Source of the DNA: an uncultured Veillonella sp.
Lineage (GTDB): Bacteria; Bacillota; Negativicutes; Veillonellales; Veillonellaceae
NCBI RefSeq assembly: GCF_900545795.1
Contig: NZ_URAR01000006.1
Location: 52,453-116,452 of the forward strand
DNA length: 64,000 bases
Direction of reading: 5' to 3'
Positions 34,977 through 42,903 of this stretch are shown here, one piece after another. Both the position numbers and the translations under genes were made by a program. How positions within the stretch are numbered: the first letter of the stretch is position 1; each line of letters begins with the position of its first letter. A model generated the notes under the pieces. It was not told the DNA's origin and ran no database searches. It worked only from the letters and a program-made list of their open reading frames with translations.

Positions 34977-35624
34977 TTATCTAAATTGTTTTGGTACAAA
35001 CCAAGTGTCTTCGCCTTCTACTTCAGCATCAGCACCATCATCACTAATGATCATAGTTTCTGGTTTGCCTACAGACAGAATCTCGCCAGTAGCAGCATCA
35101 AGCGTAATATCTACTTTTTCGCCATTGCGATATACCGCAACTACATAGACAACTTCGCCATTTTCAGCTTTTACTTCCCAGCCTTTACTTAAGGCGCCAT
35201 CACCGATATGCGCTACAGCAATTGCTTCTGCTTTCTTAGGTTCCATTACATTAAGAGGATTGAAGATGCGGTTAGGAATATCTTTCTCCTTGCCATCTAC
35301 AGTTTCCTTGATGATATTGGATGTAATAACATCAATTTGTAATTTATATGTATTTTTTAATGTATAACCTTCAACTACGTATGCAAAGCGGCCTTTATCA
35401 GGTTTTAACGAAATGGAGTGAACAGCGGAATTTGGATATTTTGCCAAGAAAATACCAGCCACTTCGCGCATGCTTAATACCATAGATTGACCTGGTTGGC
35501 GAGCTACTGTTGTAGGTGTTACATCTACTGCATCAGCTGCGGAAACAGTTCCTACTGTAGTAACGGAAAAGGCACCAACTGCCATAACCCCTGCCAAAGC
35601 GAGGGACGTTAGTTTTTTATTCAT
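34977..35624 (-). CDS. Secreted PepSY-domain protein
   Basis: 215 aa with a Sec signal peptide (basic MNKK, hydrophobic core LAGVMAVGAFSVTTVG, likely cleavage after VSAA-DA about residue 31). Two PepSY-like units are visible: about 52-115 (MREVAGIFLAKYP ... YKLQIDVITSNII) and about 130-190 (KKAEAIAVAHIGDGALS ... DITLDAATGEILSVG). PepSY domains often inhibit peptidases or bind in the envelope; role here unknown. AGGAGG is 6 nt before ATG. Single-gene unit with its own promoter and terminator. Confidence 0.85.
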   Translation of the reverse strand: MNKKLTSLALAGVMAVGAFSVTTVGTVSAADAVDVTPTTVARQPGQSMVLSMREVAGIFLAKYPNSAVHSISLKPDKGRFAYVVEGYTLKNTYKLQIDVITSNIIKETVDGKEKDIPNRIFNPLNVMEPKKAEAIAVAHIGDGALSKGWEVKAENGEVVYVVAVYRNGEKVDITLDAATGEILSVGKPETMIISDDGADAEVEGEDTWFVPKQFR

Positions 35625-35654
35625 TCCTTACCTCCTAAATAGTAATATACATTA

Positions 35655-35683
35655 AGTATATCACAGCTATTAGTTGTTCTCAA
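35655..35683 (-). promoter_or_regulatory. Promoter of the PepSY gene
   Basis: Minus strand: TTGAGA (35678-35683), 17-bp spacer, TATACT (35655-35660) preceded by TGA, an extended -10. The start codon is about 31 bp downstream. The TAATATACATTA core that also occurs in the palindrome upstream of the yvrJ-like gene follows at about 35643-35654. Confidence 0.7.
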
Positions 35684-35724
35684 TCAATTTTTATAGCTCA
35701 CGTAAGTTATATTGATAAGAAGAA

Positions 35725-36981
35725 TTACTTAGGCTCTTCTTCTCTAATAGACTCTACTGATTCTTCTGTCATGACTGGCGCTACATTATTTGTCTCTTTT
35801 GCCTCTCGCGCCTCATTCATAGCCTCTTTATGTAAATGAGTCTTCTCTTCTAGTGCTTTATGCTTTTGCTCTTTAGAAGCCAAACGTTTCTGCACATCTT
35901 CGCGCACTAGTTTATATACGGTAGCTCCCAAAGGTACACTGAGTAAAATACCTGGTACACCATATAAAGTACCGCCTACTGTAATAGCCGCAAATACCCA
36001 AATACCAGGAAGCCCTACAGAGCCACCTACAATTTTAGGATAAATAAAATTACCTTCAATTTGCTGCATCACAACTAGAATAATTACAAAGATTAAAGCA
36101 TCCATTGGACTGACCGATAAGAGCATGACAATACCCATGAAGCCCCCAATATAGGCCCCTAATAAAGGCACTAAAGCCGTTAAGCCAATTACACAACCAA
36201 TAGTTAATGCATAAGGCACAGAGAAGATCGCTAAGCCAGCGCCTACCATAACACCTAAAATTAAAGCATCTAAAAACTGACCAATAAAGAAGCTACTAAA
36301 CACTTGACTCGCTACGCGCCATACATGAACATAGGAGCTAATTCGATGCTCTCGTCCATACGCACGACTTAAACGGCCTAGCTGACTACGCAATACTTCT
36401 TTATCCAATAATACATAAATAGCAAAAATTAGCCCCACTACAAAGCTAAAGACCCATTCCACAGTATCACTCATAGTCTGAACAATATAGCGACCACTGT
36501 CAGCACCAATCTTTTTCAGATTATCGGCAAAGGTTTCTGGTGAAATAGAGTCCATCACTGTAGAATTGTGCAAGGCTGGCGTATTAGCAATAAAGGAACT
36601 TACCAATTGGCTCCCCTCTTGATATAAGCCAGGCACAGCTTGAACAATAATCGTCAAGGAGTGAACTAATTGTGGAATGGCCATCCATCCTACGATGAAT
36701 AAAGCCAATAGAACAGCTAAAATAGCTAATACAATACATACAGGGCGGCGCGAAGCTACTACCCATTTATTAGTACTTTTAGGTGCGTAAATTTGCTCAA
36801 ATCGTTTAACAATAATATTTAACACGAACGCAATTAAAACACCCCATACGAGCGGCATTACCGCATCAAGCACGATTCGTGCATTAACTAAAATAGAATC
36901 AAACTTGATAGCAATTAAAAATACTAAGCCCGCCAAAATAATTAACGTTGCAATATGTTTATACTCTTTTAAAGGATTCAT
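35725..36981 (-). CDS. AI-2E family transporter (YdiK/YtvI-type permease)
   Basis: 418 aa with about seven to eight membrane helices, e.g. IATLIILAGLVFLIAIKF and VVFSFVVGLIFAIYVLL-like segments, and the conserved PLLGAYIGGFMGIVMLL and EGNFIYPKIVGGSVGLP regions near the C terminus that mark the family. The last ~60 residues are a charged Lys/Glu-rich cytoplasmic tail. The family exports or imports diverse small solutes or Na+; the name AI-2E does not prove autoinducer transport. It follows hemQ by 53 bp on the same strand; the link to heme is unproven. Confidence 0.85.
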   Translation of the reverse strand: MNPLKEYKHIATLIILAGLVFLIAIKFDSILVNARIVLDAVMPLVWGVLIAFVLNIIVKRFEQIYAPKSTNKWVVASRRPVCIVLAILAVLLALFIVGWMAIPQLVHSLTIIVQAVPGLYQEGSQLVSSFIANTPALHNSTVMDSISPETFADNLKKIGADSGRYIVQTMSDTVEWVFSFVVGLIFAIYVLLDKEVLRSQLGRLSRAYGREHRISSYVHVWRVASQVFSSFFIGQFLDALILGVMVGAGLAIFSVPYALTIGCVIGLTALVPLLGAYIGGFMGIVMLLSVSPMDALIFVIILVVMQQIEGNFIYPKIVGGSVGLPGIWVFAAITVGGTLYGVPGILLSVPLGATVYKLVREDVQKRLASKEQKHKALEEKTHLHKEAMNEAREAKETNNVAPVMTEESVESIREEEPK

Positions 36982-37034
36982 CGCTCAACTCAATCTAAAA
37001 TTTTAACTAATAACCACACAGAACCTACATTATT

Positions 37035-37859
37035 TTATGCAAATAATGTATCAAGGCCTGCTTCATCTAAAATAGTACCTACTGTGAATGGTCCGAAAAT
37101 GCCAAATCGTGCACTTACTTCATCAAAGCGCATTTCATTGACGATTTTCTTAAACTGTACAGGATCATCAGACATTAAAGTAATGCCCCATTCCCAATCA
37201 TCTAAGCCACAAGCGCCAGTAGTAAATTCTTTAATAGTCTCTTCGTATTTCTTGCCGATTTGACCATGGGAACGCATCATGCGACCGCGTTCTTCACGAC
37301 TAGTCATGTACCAGTTATCCGTCAAATGACGTTGCTTGCTCATAGGATAGAAACACATATATTTTAAGCGCGGTACTTTAGGATACAAGCGAGCTTGTAC
37401 CTTTGGATGATTGATGTCCGTGCGCATATAATTACTTACTTCGATAACAGCCACAAAAGATGCGGTAGGAATTAACACAGCGCCAATAGCCATTTTACGA
37501 AGGGCTGTTTCACGAGCAGTAACTTCTTCAAGGGTAGGCTCTAAGAACCAAATTAAAAGGTCCCCTTTTTGACCTGCCACATTGTATAATGCATAGCTAG
37601 CTTCATGTGCTTCATGACGAGTTTCTAATTCGCCAATAAATGCTTTAAATTCTGCTAACGCAGCCGCTTGCTTAGCTGGTTCCCAGGATTGCCATTTTTG
37701 AAAATCAATGCGATATGTAGCATGAATGCTGAACCAGCCTTCATAAGTAAGTACTGCTGGTGATTTTTCATCGCTACCATGACCAGCGCTATGTGGATGA
37801 GCCTCCCCTAAATTAGAGTTATGAATGCCCATACCATGATGATGTTTTTGTTCTTCCAT
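37035..37859 (-). CDS. hemQ: Coproheme decarboxylase HemQ with a His-rich N-terminal extension
   Basis: Chlorite-dismutase-family enzyme that converts coproheme to heme b using hydrogen peroxide, the last step of the coproporphyrin-dependent pathway. 274 aa. YEGWFSIHATYRID opens the fold; CFYPMSKQR contains the catalytic Tyr (about residue 168); MMRSHGQIGKKY carries the proximal His; GLDDWEWGITLMSDDP and RFDEVSARFG are typical. The first ~33 residues add a His-rich stretch (KHHHGMGIHNSN, HPHSAGHG) not needed by the fold and possibly metal-binding. RBS GAGGAGG. It lies 240 bp below cgoX, separated by tandem repeats. Confidence 0.93.
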   Translation of the reverse strand: MEEQKHHHGMGIHNSNLGEAHPHSAGHGSDEKSPAVLTYEGWFSIHATYRIDFQKWQSWEPAKQAAALAEFKAFIGELETRHEAHEASYALYNVAGQKGDLLIWFLEPTLEEVTARETALRKMAIGAVLIPTASFVAVIEVSNYMRTDINHPKVQARLYPKVPRLKYMCFYPMSKQRHLTDNWYMTSREERGRMMRSHGQIGKKYEETIKEFTTGACGLDDWEWGITLMSDDPVQFKKIVNEMRFDEVSARFGIFGPFTVGTILDEAGLDTLFA

Positions 37860-37929
37860 AATGAAACCTCCTCATCTGAGTTGATATAAATTTATTTGTA
37901 TTAATTGTTTTGTTAAATGCTATTTGCCA

Positions 37930-38098
37930 AAAGCGTGTATCAATAGCTTTTAGATTATATATATCAAGTAGTTTTGCTAAGCCCATTAACTACTTGATTT
38001 GATCCATAGCTTTTGCTAATTGCATGTATCGAGTAGTTCTGCTAAACCCATTAACTACTTGATTTGATCCATAGCTTTTGCTGATTGCATATATCATT
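37930..38098. repeat. 65-bp tandem repeat with internal inverted repeats, between cgoX and hemQ
   Basis: Two full copies and partial flanking ones, in steps of 65 bp (ATC anchors at 37963, 38028 and 38093). Each full copy includes ATCAAGTAGTT (or ATCGAGTAGTT) and AACTACTTGAT about 14 bases apart, i.e. an 11-bp hairpin. No T-run follows. The repeat fills nearly all of the intergenic space in the heme operon. Confidence 0.88.
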
Positions 38099-38099
38099 T

Positions 38100-39473
38100 T
38101 TACCGATTAGCAAATTGCTTATCTACTAACGCCTTTGCTTGGCGCACGCCATCAGGCATACCGACGCCATCAAAAGGTGTACCAATCATATGTAAACCTG
38201 GATACGCCTTGCTAGCATACGCCGTAAGACGCGCAATCATGTCTCGATGCCCCACCTTGTATTGTGGCATGCTCTTATTCAAGCGCGTAAGCTCTGTCCA
38301 TAAAGGTTTCGCCGTGAAATTCATAATCTTTTGAATTTCTTCTAATGCTAACTCTTTAAGCGCCTCTTCTTCCAAACGCTGTACTGTATCATCGCCAGGT
38401 TTGCCCATGAACACGCGAAGCACCACGCGATCCGCTGGCGTCGTTTGCGGCCATTTAGCACTGATATACGTACAAGCAGTGAGTGGCGTAGCGCATTTGC
38501 GAGTAATAACAAAGCCCGTACCATTTAAATCAGCATCAAAAGTAGCTCGATCAAAGCCCATAATGGCAATGGCGCAGGAAGATAAATCCATGGAAATTAA
38601 GTCCTTAAATTTAGGGTCTTCACTGAACCAAGCACCATAGCTTTGTGGTGGCGTAGTAATAATCAATTCATTATACGGCGCTTTCACCGTACCACCAAGA
38701 ACATAGCCAGCTTCTACTTTTTCAATAGATGTCACATCAGTATTCTTATACAAAGTTACATTCGCTGGCATTTGCCCTACCAAGGCATCAATGATAGATT
38801 CAAGGCCACCTGTCAATTGGCGGAATTGGCCACTTGGCTTAGTACCAGATGCACCGCGTTGTTTACGAGCAGCCAACATGCCTTTTACCATATTGCCATA
38901 TTTTCGCTCCATTGCATGGAACTCAGGGAAGGTGGCATCTAAACTTAATTCGTATATATTGCCCCCATAAATCCCAGACAATAAAGGCTCAATCAATTTA
39001 TCCATCATCTCATTACCTAAATGGTAACGGAAAAATTCCCCGATTGATACATCCCCATCTGTTGGATAGGGCTTTTTGAAATAATCCTGCATAGCGCGGA
39101 ATTTACCAGGCCAAGAAAGCAAAGTAGACTTCGCAAATGGTACAAACTCCGTAGGAATCCCCACAATCGCTCCACCAGGAATAGGGAACATGCGATTATC
39201 ATTGTAAATAAAAGCCTGCCCTGTTGCATTGGTTACAATCGTATCACCGAGACCGAGTTCAGTAATCAAATCAGTCATAGCCTGCTTGCGCGCTAAATAC
39301 GAATCAGGCCCCACTTCTACCACATAGCCATCAACGCGCTTGGTCTTTATCTTACCACCAAAGCGACTTTCTCGTTCATATACATCGATTTGCCAGTTTG
39401 GCTGTGCTTGACCTAAATAATACGCCGTTGCTAGACCGGTCAAGCCACCACCAATAATTGCTACTCGATTCAT
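38100..39473 (-). CDS. cgoX: Coproporphyrinogen III oxidase / protoporphyrinogen oxidase (CgoX, HemY type)
   Basis: 457-aa FAD enzyme that oxidises coproporphyrinogen III to coproporphyrin III in the pathway ending with HemQ. The N-terminal dinucleotide-binding motif VAIIGGGLTGLATAYYL is followed by YERESRFGGKI; the family segment EPLLSGIYGGNIYELSL lies mid-protein and DGVGMPDGVRQAKAL at the C-terminal FAD site. ATG overlaps the cpfC stop by one base (TAATG), GAGG just upstream. Second-to-last gene of the heme run. Substrate preference is inferred from the operon. Confidence 0.92.
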   Translation of the reverse strand: MNRVAIIGGGLTGLATAYYLGQAQPNWQIDVYERESRFGGKIKTKRVDGYVVEVGPDSYLARKQAMTDLITELGLGDTIVTNATGQAFIYNDNRMFPIPGGAIVGIPTEFVPFAKSTLLSWPGKFRAMQDYFKKPYPTDGDVSIGEFFRYHLGNEMMDKLIEPLLSGIYGGNIYELSLDATFPEFHAMERKYGNMVKGMLAARKQRGASGTKPSGQFRQLTGGLESIIDALVGQMPANVTLYKNTDVTSIEKVEAGYVLGGTVKAPYNELIITTPPQSYGAWFSEDPKFKDLISMDLSSCAIAIMGFDRATFDADLNGTGFVITRKCATPLTACTYISAKWPQTTPADRVVLRVFMGKPGDDTVQRLEEEALKELALEEIQKIMNFTAKPLWTELTRLNKSMPQYKVGHRDMIARLTAYASKAYPGLHMIGTPFDGVGMPDGVRQAKALVDKQFANR

Positions 39474-40402
39474 TATTTCACCTCATTACTCTTCGCTAGT
39501 CGTCGCACTGCCTGTGTCATGGCCTCTACAAATAAAGGATTGCCATTAGGCATAGGAACGCGAGTATATTGTAAACCTAAGTGTTCACAAAGGTCCTTAC
39601 ATACAATATCATTGTCATATAATACTTCTAAATGATCGCATACAAAACCAATCGGCACATATATAACTGTTTGCGCCTCCGTCTTGGCAGCCACTTCTTG
39701 AGTCACAGCCTCTACATCAGGTGTTAACCAGTCGCCGCGCACTCCAGCACTTTGCCAAGCCATATAATAATGGTCTATACCTGCCGCTTCGGCTATGCCA
39801 TGGGCAGTTGCTTCTACCATTTGAGGGTATGTATCGCCCATATGGATTACATGGTAAGGCAAACTATGGGCCGTAAAAACCACTGCCACCGATTCCGGAT
39901 TGGTCACTTCCTGTAAAGTGACTTTCAATGCATTCACCCAATAGGCAACAAATTGTGGTTCTTCATTCCACGCCTGCACTTCATGGATTTTCATGCCATA
40001 GCGTTTGGCCCGGCGCTGCGCACGCTCAAAATACGAAGCGGTAGCAAAAATAGAAAAATACGGCGCCATCACAATGGCAACAGCTTCCTCTATGCCGGCT
40101 TCAGCCATGCGAGACACAGCTTCTTCTATACTGGGCTCAATATGTTTATTGCCAATAAAGAGCTCAAATTCATAGCGTGTAGAGCGTTCATTAAGTTGCT
40201 TCACTAACTCCTGCGCTTGCAGCTCAGTTAGCTTTGCTAAAGGGGACAAACCGCCAATAGCAGCATACCGCTTAGTCAGGGTTGTTACCTCTTCTTCTGT
40301 AGGCGGATAGCCACGGCGAATATTAGTATAATAAAGCAAAATGTCTGCTTCCGACCGCGGCGTCCCATACGCCATTACTAATAGGCCCATTCTCTGTTTC
40401 AT
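39473..40402 (-). CDS. cpfC: Ferrochelatase (coproporphyrin ferrochelatase, CpfC)
   Basis: 309 aa from MKQRMGLLVMAYGTPRS; AAGGTGG upstream. Inserts Fe(II) into coproporphyrin III in the HemQ pathway (protoporphyrin IX in the classical one). The metal-site His is in VVFTAHSLPYHVI (about residue 182) and the Glu in CDHLEVLYDND. GGLSPLAKLTELQA is a family segment. It starts 10 bp after the hemE stop and overlaps cgoX, so hemE-cpfC-cgoX form one unit. Confidence 0.94.
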   Translation of the reverse strand: MKQRMGLLVMAYGTPRSEADILLYYTNIRRGYPPTEEEVTTLTKRYAAIGGLSPLAKLTELQAQELVKQLNERSTRYEFELFIGNKHIEPSIEEAVSRMAEAGIEEAVAIVMAPYFSIFATASYFERAQRRAKRYGMKIHEVQAWNEEPQFVAYWVNALKVTLQEVTNPESVAVVFTAHSLPYHVIHMGDTYPQMVEATAHGIAEAAGIDHYYMAWQSAGVRGDWLTPDVEAVTQEVAAKTEAQTVIYVPIGFVCDHLEVLYDNDIVCKDLCEHLGLQYTRVPMPNGNPLFVEAMTQAVRRLAKSNEVK

Positions 40403-40412
40403 ATGGCCCACC

Positions 40413-41441
40413 TTATTTGCTCGTCACTTCATGCACATAGTGCACAATCCGCTGCAACACCTCTGGATTGGCTTCTGGCACTACGCCGTGACCTAAATTA
40501 AATATATGTCGACCATGGGCTTGGCCTTCTTGTAAAATGCGATCAATTTCAGCCTGAATAACATCCCATGGGGCAAATAAATAAGACGGATCTAAATTAC
40601 CTTGAACCGTTTGCGTAATCCCCATTTTAGTAGCGTCGCTAATCGGCGCACGCCAATCTAAGCCAATTACATCTAATGGCAATTCCTTCCATAAAGGAAG
40701 CAAATGATATGTGCCAACACCAAACATAGTAATAGGCGTAGTCGGATGTAATTCTTTTAAGCCCTTAATTAATCGCTCCATAAATGGATAAATGCGTGCC
40801 TTATATTCTAAAGCACTTACGGCACCTACCCAGGAGTCAAAAATCTGTACAGCACTAGCACCAGCTTTAATTTGAGCATCTAAATAGGTAATACTCATAG
40901 CTGTTAACTTTTCCATTAAAGCGTCCCAAAGCTCAGGTTCAGCCACTAACATTTGACGCGTCTTCTGATAATTCTTAGAAGGGCCTCCTTCAATCATATA
41001 GCTAGCCAATGTAAAAGGAGCGCCACAAAAACCAATAAGCGGCACTTGCAATTGCTCTTGAGTTAATATGCGGATTGTCTCTAAAATATGAGGCAATGAC
41101 TCGCTTGGCTCTAAAGGACGTAAAGCCTCAATGTCCTTAGCGTGGCGAATCGGATTGTCAATCACAGGCCCTATACCTGGCTTTAACTCCACCTGTACGC
41201 CAATCGGCTGCAATGGTGTCATAATATCCTTGTATAAAATAGCGGCATCCACATTATATTCTTCCACTGGTAAACGTGTAATGTACGCACACAACTCCGG
41301 TTGCTGTGTGATCTCAAACAAAGAATACTTCTCTTTAATACGGCGATATTCGGCTTGACTTCGGCCTGCTTGGCGCATGAACCACACAGGGCAATGCGAA
41401 GTCGTATCCCCTTGGATAGTTTTTAAATATGTCATATTCAT
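40413..41441 (-). CDS. hemE: Uroporphyrinogen decarboxylase
   Basis: 342 aa; decarboxylates uroporphyrinogen III to coproporphyrinogen III. The active-site segment CPVWFMRQAGRSQAEYR keeps both Arg but has Ser-Gln-Ala where most members have Tyr-Leu-Pro. The catalytic Asp is in ILYKDIMTPL. GFCGAPFTLASYMIEG, QIFDSWVGA and FNLGHGVVPE match the family. First of the heme run. The RBS (AAAGAAG) is weak, and no good promoter was identified in the 120 bp upstream. Confidence 0.93.
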   Translation of the reverse strand: MNMTYLKTIQGDTTSHCPVWFMRQAGRSQAEYRRIKEKYSLFEITQQPELCAYITRLPVEEYNVDAAILYKDIMTPLQPIGVQVELKPGIGPVIDNPIRHAKDIEALRPLEPSESLPHILETIRILTQEQLQVPLIGFCGAPFTLASYMIEGGPSKNYQKTRQMLVAEPELWDALMEKLTAMSITYLDAQIKAGASAVQIFDSWVGAVSALEYKARIYPFMERLIKGLKELHPTTPITMFGVGTYHLLPLWKELPLDVIGLDWRAPISDATKMGITQTVQGNLDPSYLFAPWDVIQAEIDRILQEGQAHGRHIFNLGHGVVPEANPEVLQRIVHYVHEVTSK

Positions 41442-41561
41442 TAATGTGTCTTCTTTCTACTAGATTCTAGTCATATACTTAAGTTTACCATTTTATGAGC
41501 ATAAATGAAAATGTTTTTATGCAATTTACTGCCTTTTTAAACAGTATTTTTTCTAATTTTA

Positions 41562-41619
41562 TAAAAAAATTAAGACTGTGACCGAGCACATTAAAAAAAG
41601 TGCAAAGAGCCACAGTCTT
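41562..41619 (-). terminator. Rho-independent terminator after the DoxX gene
   Basis: 9-bp stem AAGACTGTG / CACAGTCTT enclosing a smaller GCAC/GTGC hairpin; followed on the minus strand by AATTTTTTTAT. It also has T-rich sequence on the plus side. 23 bp beyond the DoxX stop. Confidence 0.8.
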
Positions 41620-41642
41620 TTTATTCTATTTTTATTTATTAT

Positions 41643-42062
41643 TTATCTTTTTTTCACAAATACTGAATCAATGCTATAGCGTCCTGGCCCAGCAATGAAA
41701 AGCAAAATGGCACCAAACATCATTTGTGATGGGTAGTCCCATTTAAAGAACCCACTGTCAAAAGCCGCCAAGGTAGCCACTAATAAAGTGCCAATAATCA
41801 TGAGCGCGCCTAAGCGACTCAAGAAGCCTATAATGAGTAAAAATCCACCAATCATTTCAAAGGCTGCTGCCAATGTCCCTAATAATAAAAATCCATCAGG
41901 CACACCAAACTGTGCTAAAGTCGATCCAATGGCATATAAAGTCTTGCTGCCTCCAGCAAATTTAAAATACCCATGCGCCATCATAGAGGCACCGAAAACA
42001 ATACGATAAAATAAAAGCCCCGCATCATGATAGCGGAATAAATTATGGAATAATAAGTTCAT
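41643..42062 (-). CDS. DoxX family membrane protein
   Basis: 139 aa from MNLLFHNLFRY; the second of two close ATGs, GAGG 8 nt upstream. Four hydrophobic helices (e.g. GLLFYRIVFGASMMAHGYFK, FEMIGGFLLIIGFLSRLGAL, LIIGTLLVATLAAF-like) with the family pattern R-x-x-x-G-x-x-x-x-x-H-G near the N terminus. DoxX-like proteins are linked to quinone or thiol redox systems; role here unknown. The 5' region has AT-rich CTATATAAACTATG repeats (about 42075-42125). Confidence 0.85.
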   Translation of the reverse strand: MNLLFHNLFRYHDAGLLFYRIVFGASMMAHGYFKFAGGSKTLYAIGSTLAQFGVPDGFLLLGTLAAAFEMIGGFLLIIGFLSRLGALMIIGTLLVATLAAFDSGFFKWDYPSQMMFGAILLFIAGPGRYSIDSVFVKKR

Positions 42063-42164
42063 ACACATATCCTCTCTATATAAACTATGTAATATGTAAA
42101 CTATATAAATTATATAAACTAAAATAGCTCTATACAAAGCTCATACGTAATTGCACAATTACTA

Positions 42165-42200
42165 GAAAACTGCCATGACAAGTTGTTATCACGGCAGTTT
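42165..42200 (-). terminator. Rho-independent terminator after the secreted hypothetical gene
   Basis: 8-bp stem AAACTGCC / GGCAGTTT extended inwards by partly paired TGATAACAA / TTGTCA, then TTTTC on the minus strand; 17 bp beyond the stop. Confidence 0.8.
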
Positions 42201-42216
42201 ATCTCTAAGAATTCAA

Positions 42217-42858
42217 TTATTTGTACACTTTAGCAAAACTGCTAACTTTAGGCCATAAAGCAGTATCATCTGCACTACCTAAACCAATAACGCGAATGGA
42301 CGTGCCAAAATATAAATTTTCATACACTACAATGTGCAATGTATCAGAATATATTTTAGTTCCTTCAATCGTGTCCATGCGAATCACCCCTTCATAGGTG
42401 CCATTCTTTTGTTCTGTCAATGGTGTCACTACCACATAAGGATGCTCCACATTGGCTCCGTTAGCATTGATAAACTCTGCCACCTCTTTCGTATAGGTAG
42501 GCAACTCTTCTTTCTTTTTCTTCAAAGAAATTATTGGCATAGATGCTTGAATACCCATTTTTTCAAGGCCTGCTTCACCTAAACGAATATCAGCCACTAC
42601 AGCATAACGGAACTCATTGTTTTCCTTATAACGCAATTGATACACATCAGTGGACAGAACGCCTAAATCCATCAAAAATGTATTGATATCCTGCTTATTG
42701 GTCAACAAGGACACTTGGTCCCCTTGATATAAAGTAACCCCTGCTGGCACTTTCACAGATTTAATATCTACAACCTGCTTATTCGCAGCCCAGGCATTTG
42801 AATTTAATCCTACGGTAAGGGCCAACAGTAATGCGGCACCCCACAATTTACATTTCAT
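42217..42858 (-). CDS. Secreted hypothetical protein, 213 aa
   Basis: Not recognised. A clear Sec signal peptide (MKCKLWGAALLLALTVGLN, cleavage probably after AWA, about residue 24). The mature part is beta-rich with LLTNKQDINTFLMDLGVLST and YRYAVVADIRLGEAGLEKM-like segments. It has the character of a periplasmic or surface protein. The single Cys of the signal peptide is not in a lipobox. It lies 45 bp from the end of glnS, on the same strand, with its own terminator. Confidence 0.75.
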   Translation of the reverse strand: MKCKLWGAALLLALTVGLNSNAWAANKQVVDIKSVKVPAGVTLYQGDQVSLLTNKQDINTFLMDLGVLSTDVYQLRYKENNEFRYAVVADIRLGEAGLEKMGIQASMPIISLKKKKEELPTYTKEVAEFINANGANVEHPYVVVTPLTEQKNGTYEGVIRMDTIEGTKIYSDTLHIVVYENLYFGTSIRVIGLGSADDTALWPKVSSFAKVYK

Positions 42859-42903
42859 GCTTACACTCCTTTAATAGTGTTTTTATAATTTGCCTATGTG
42901 GCA

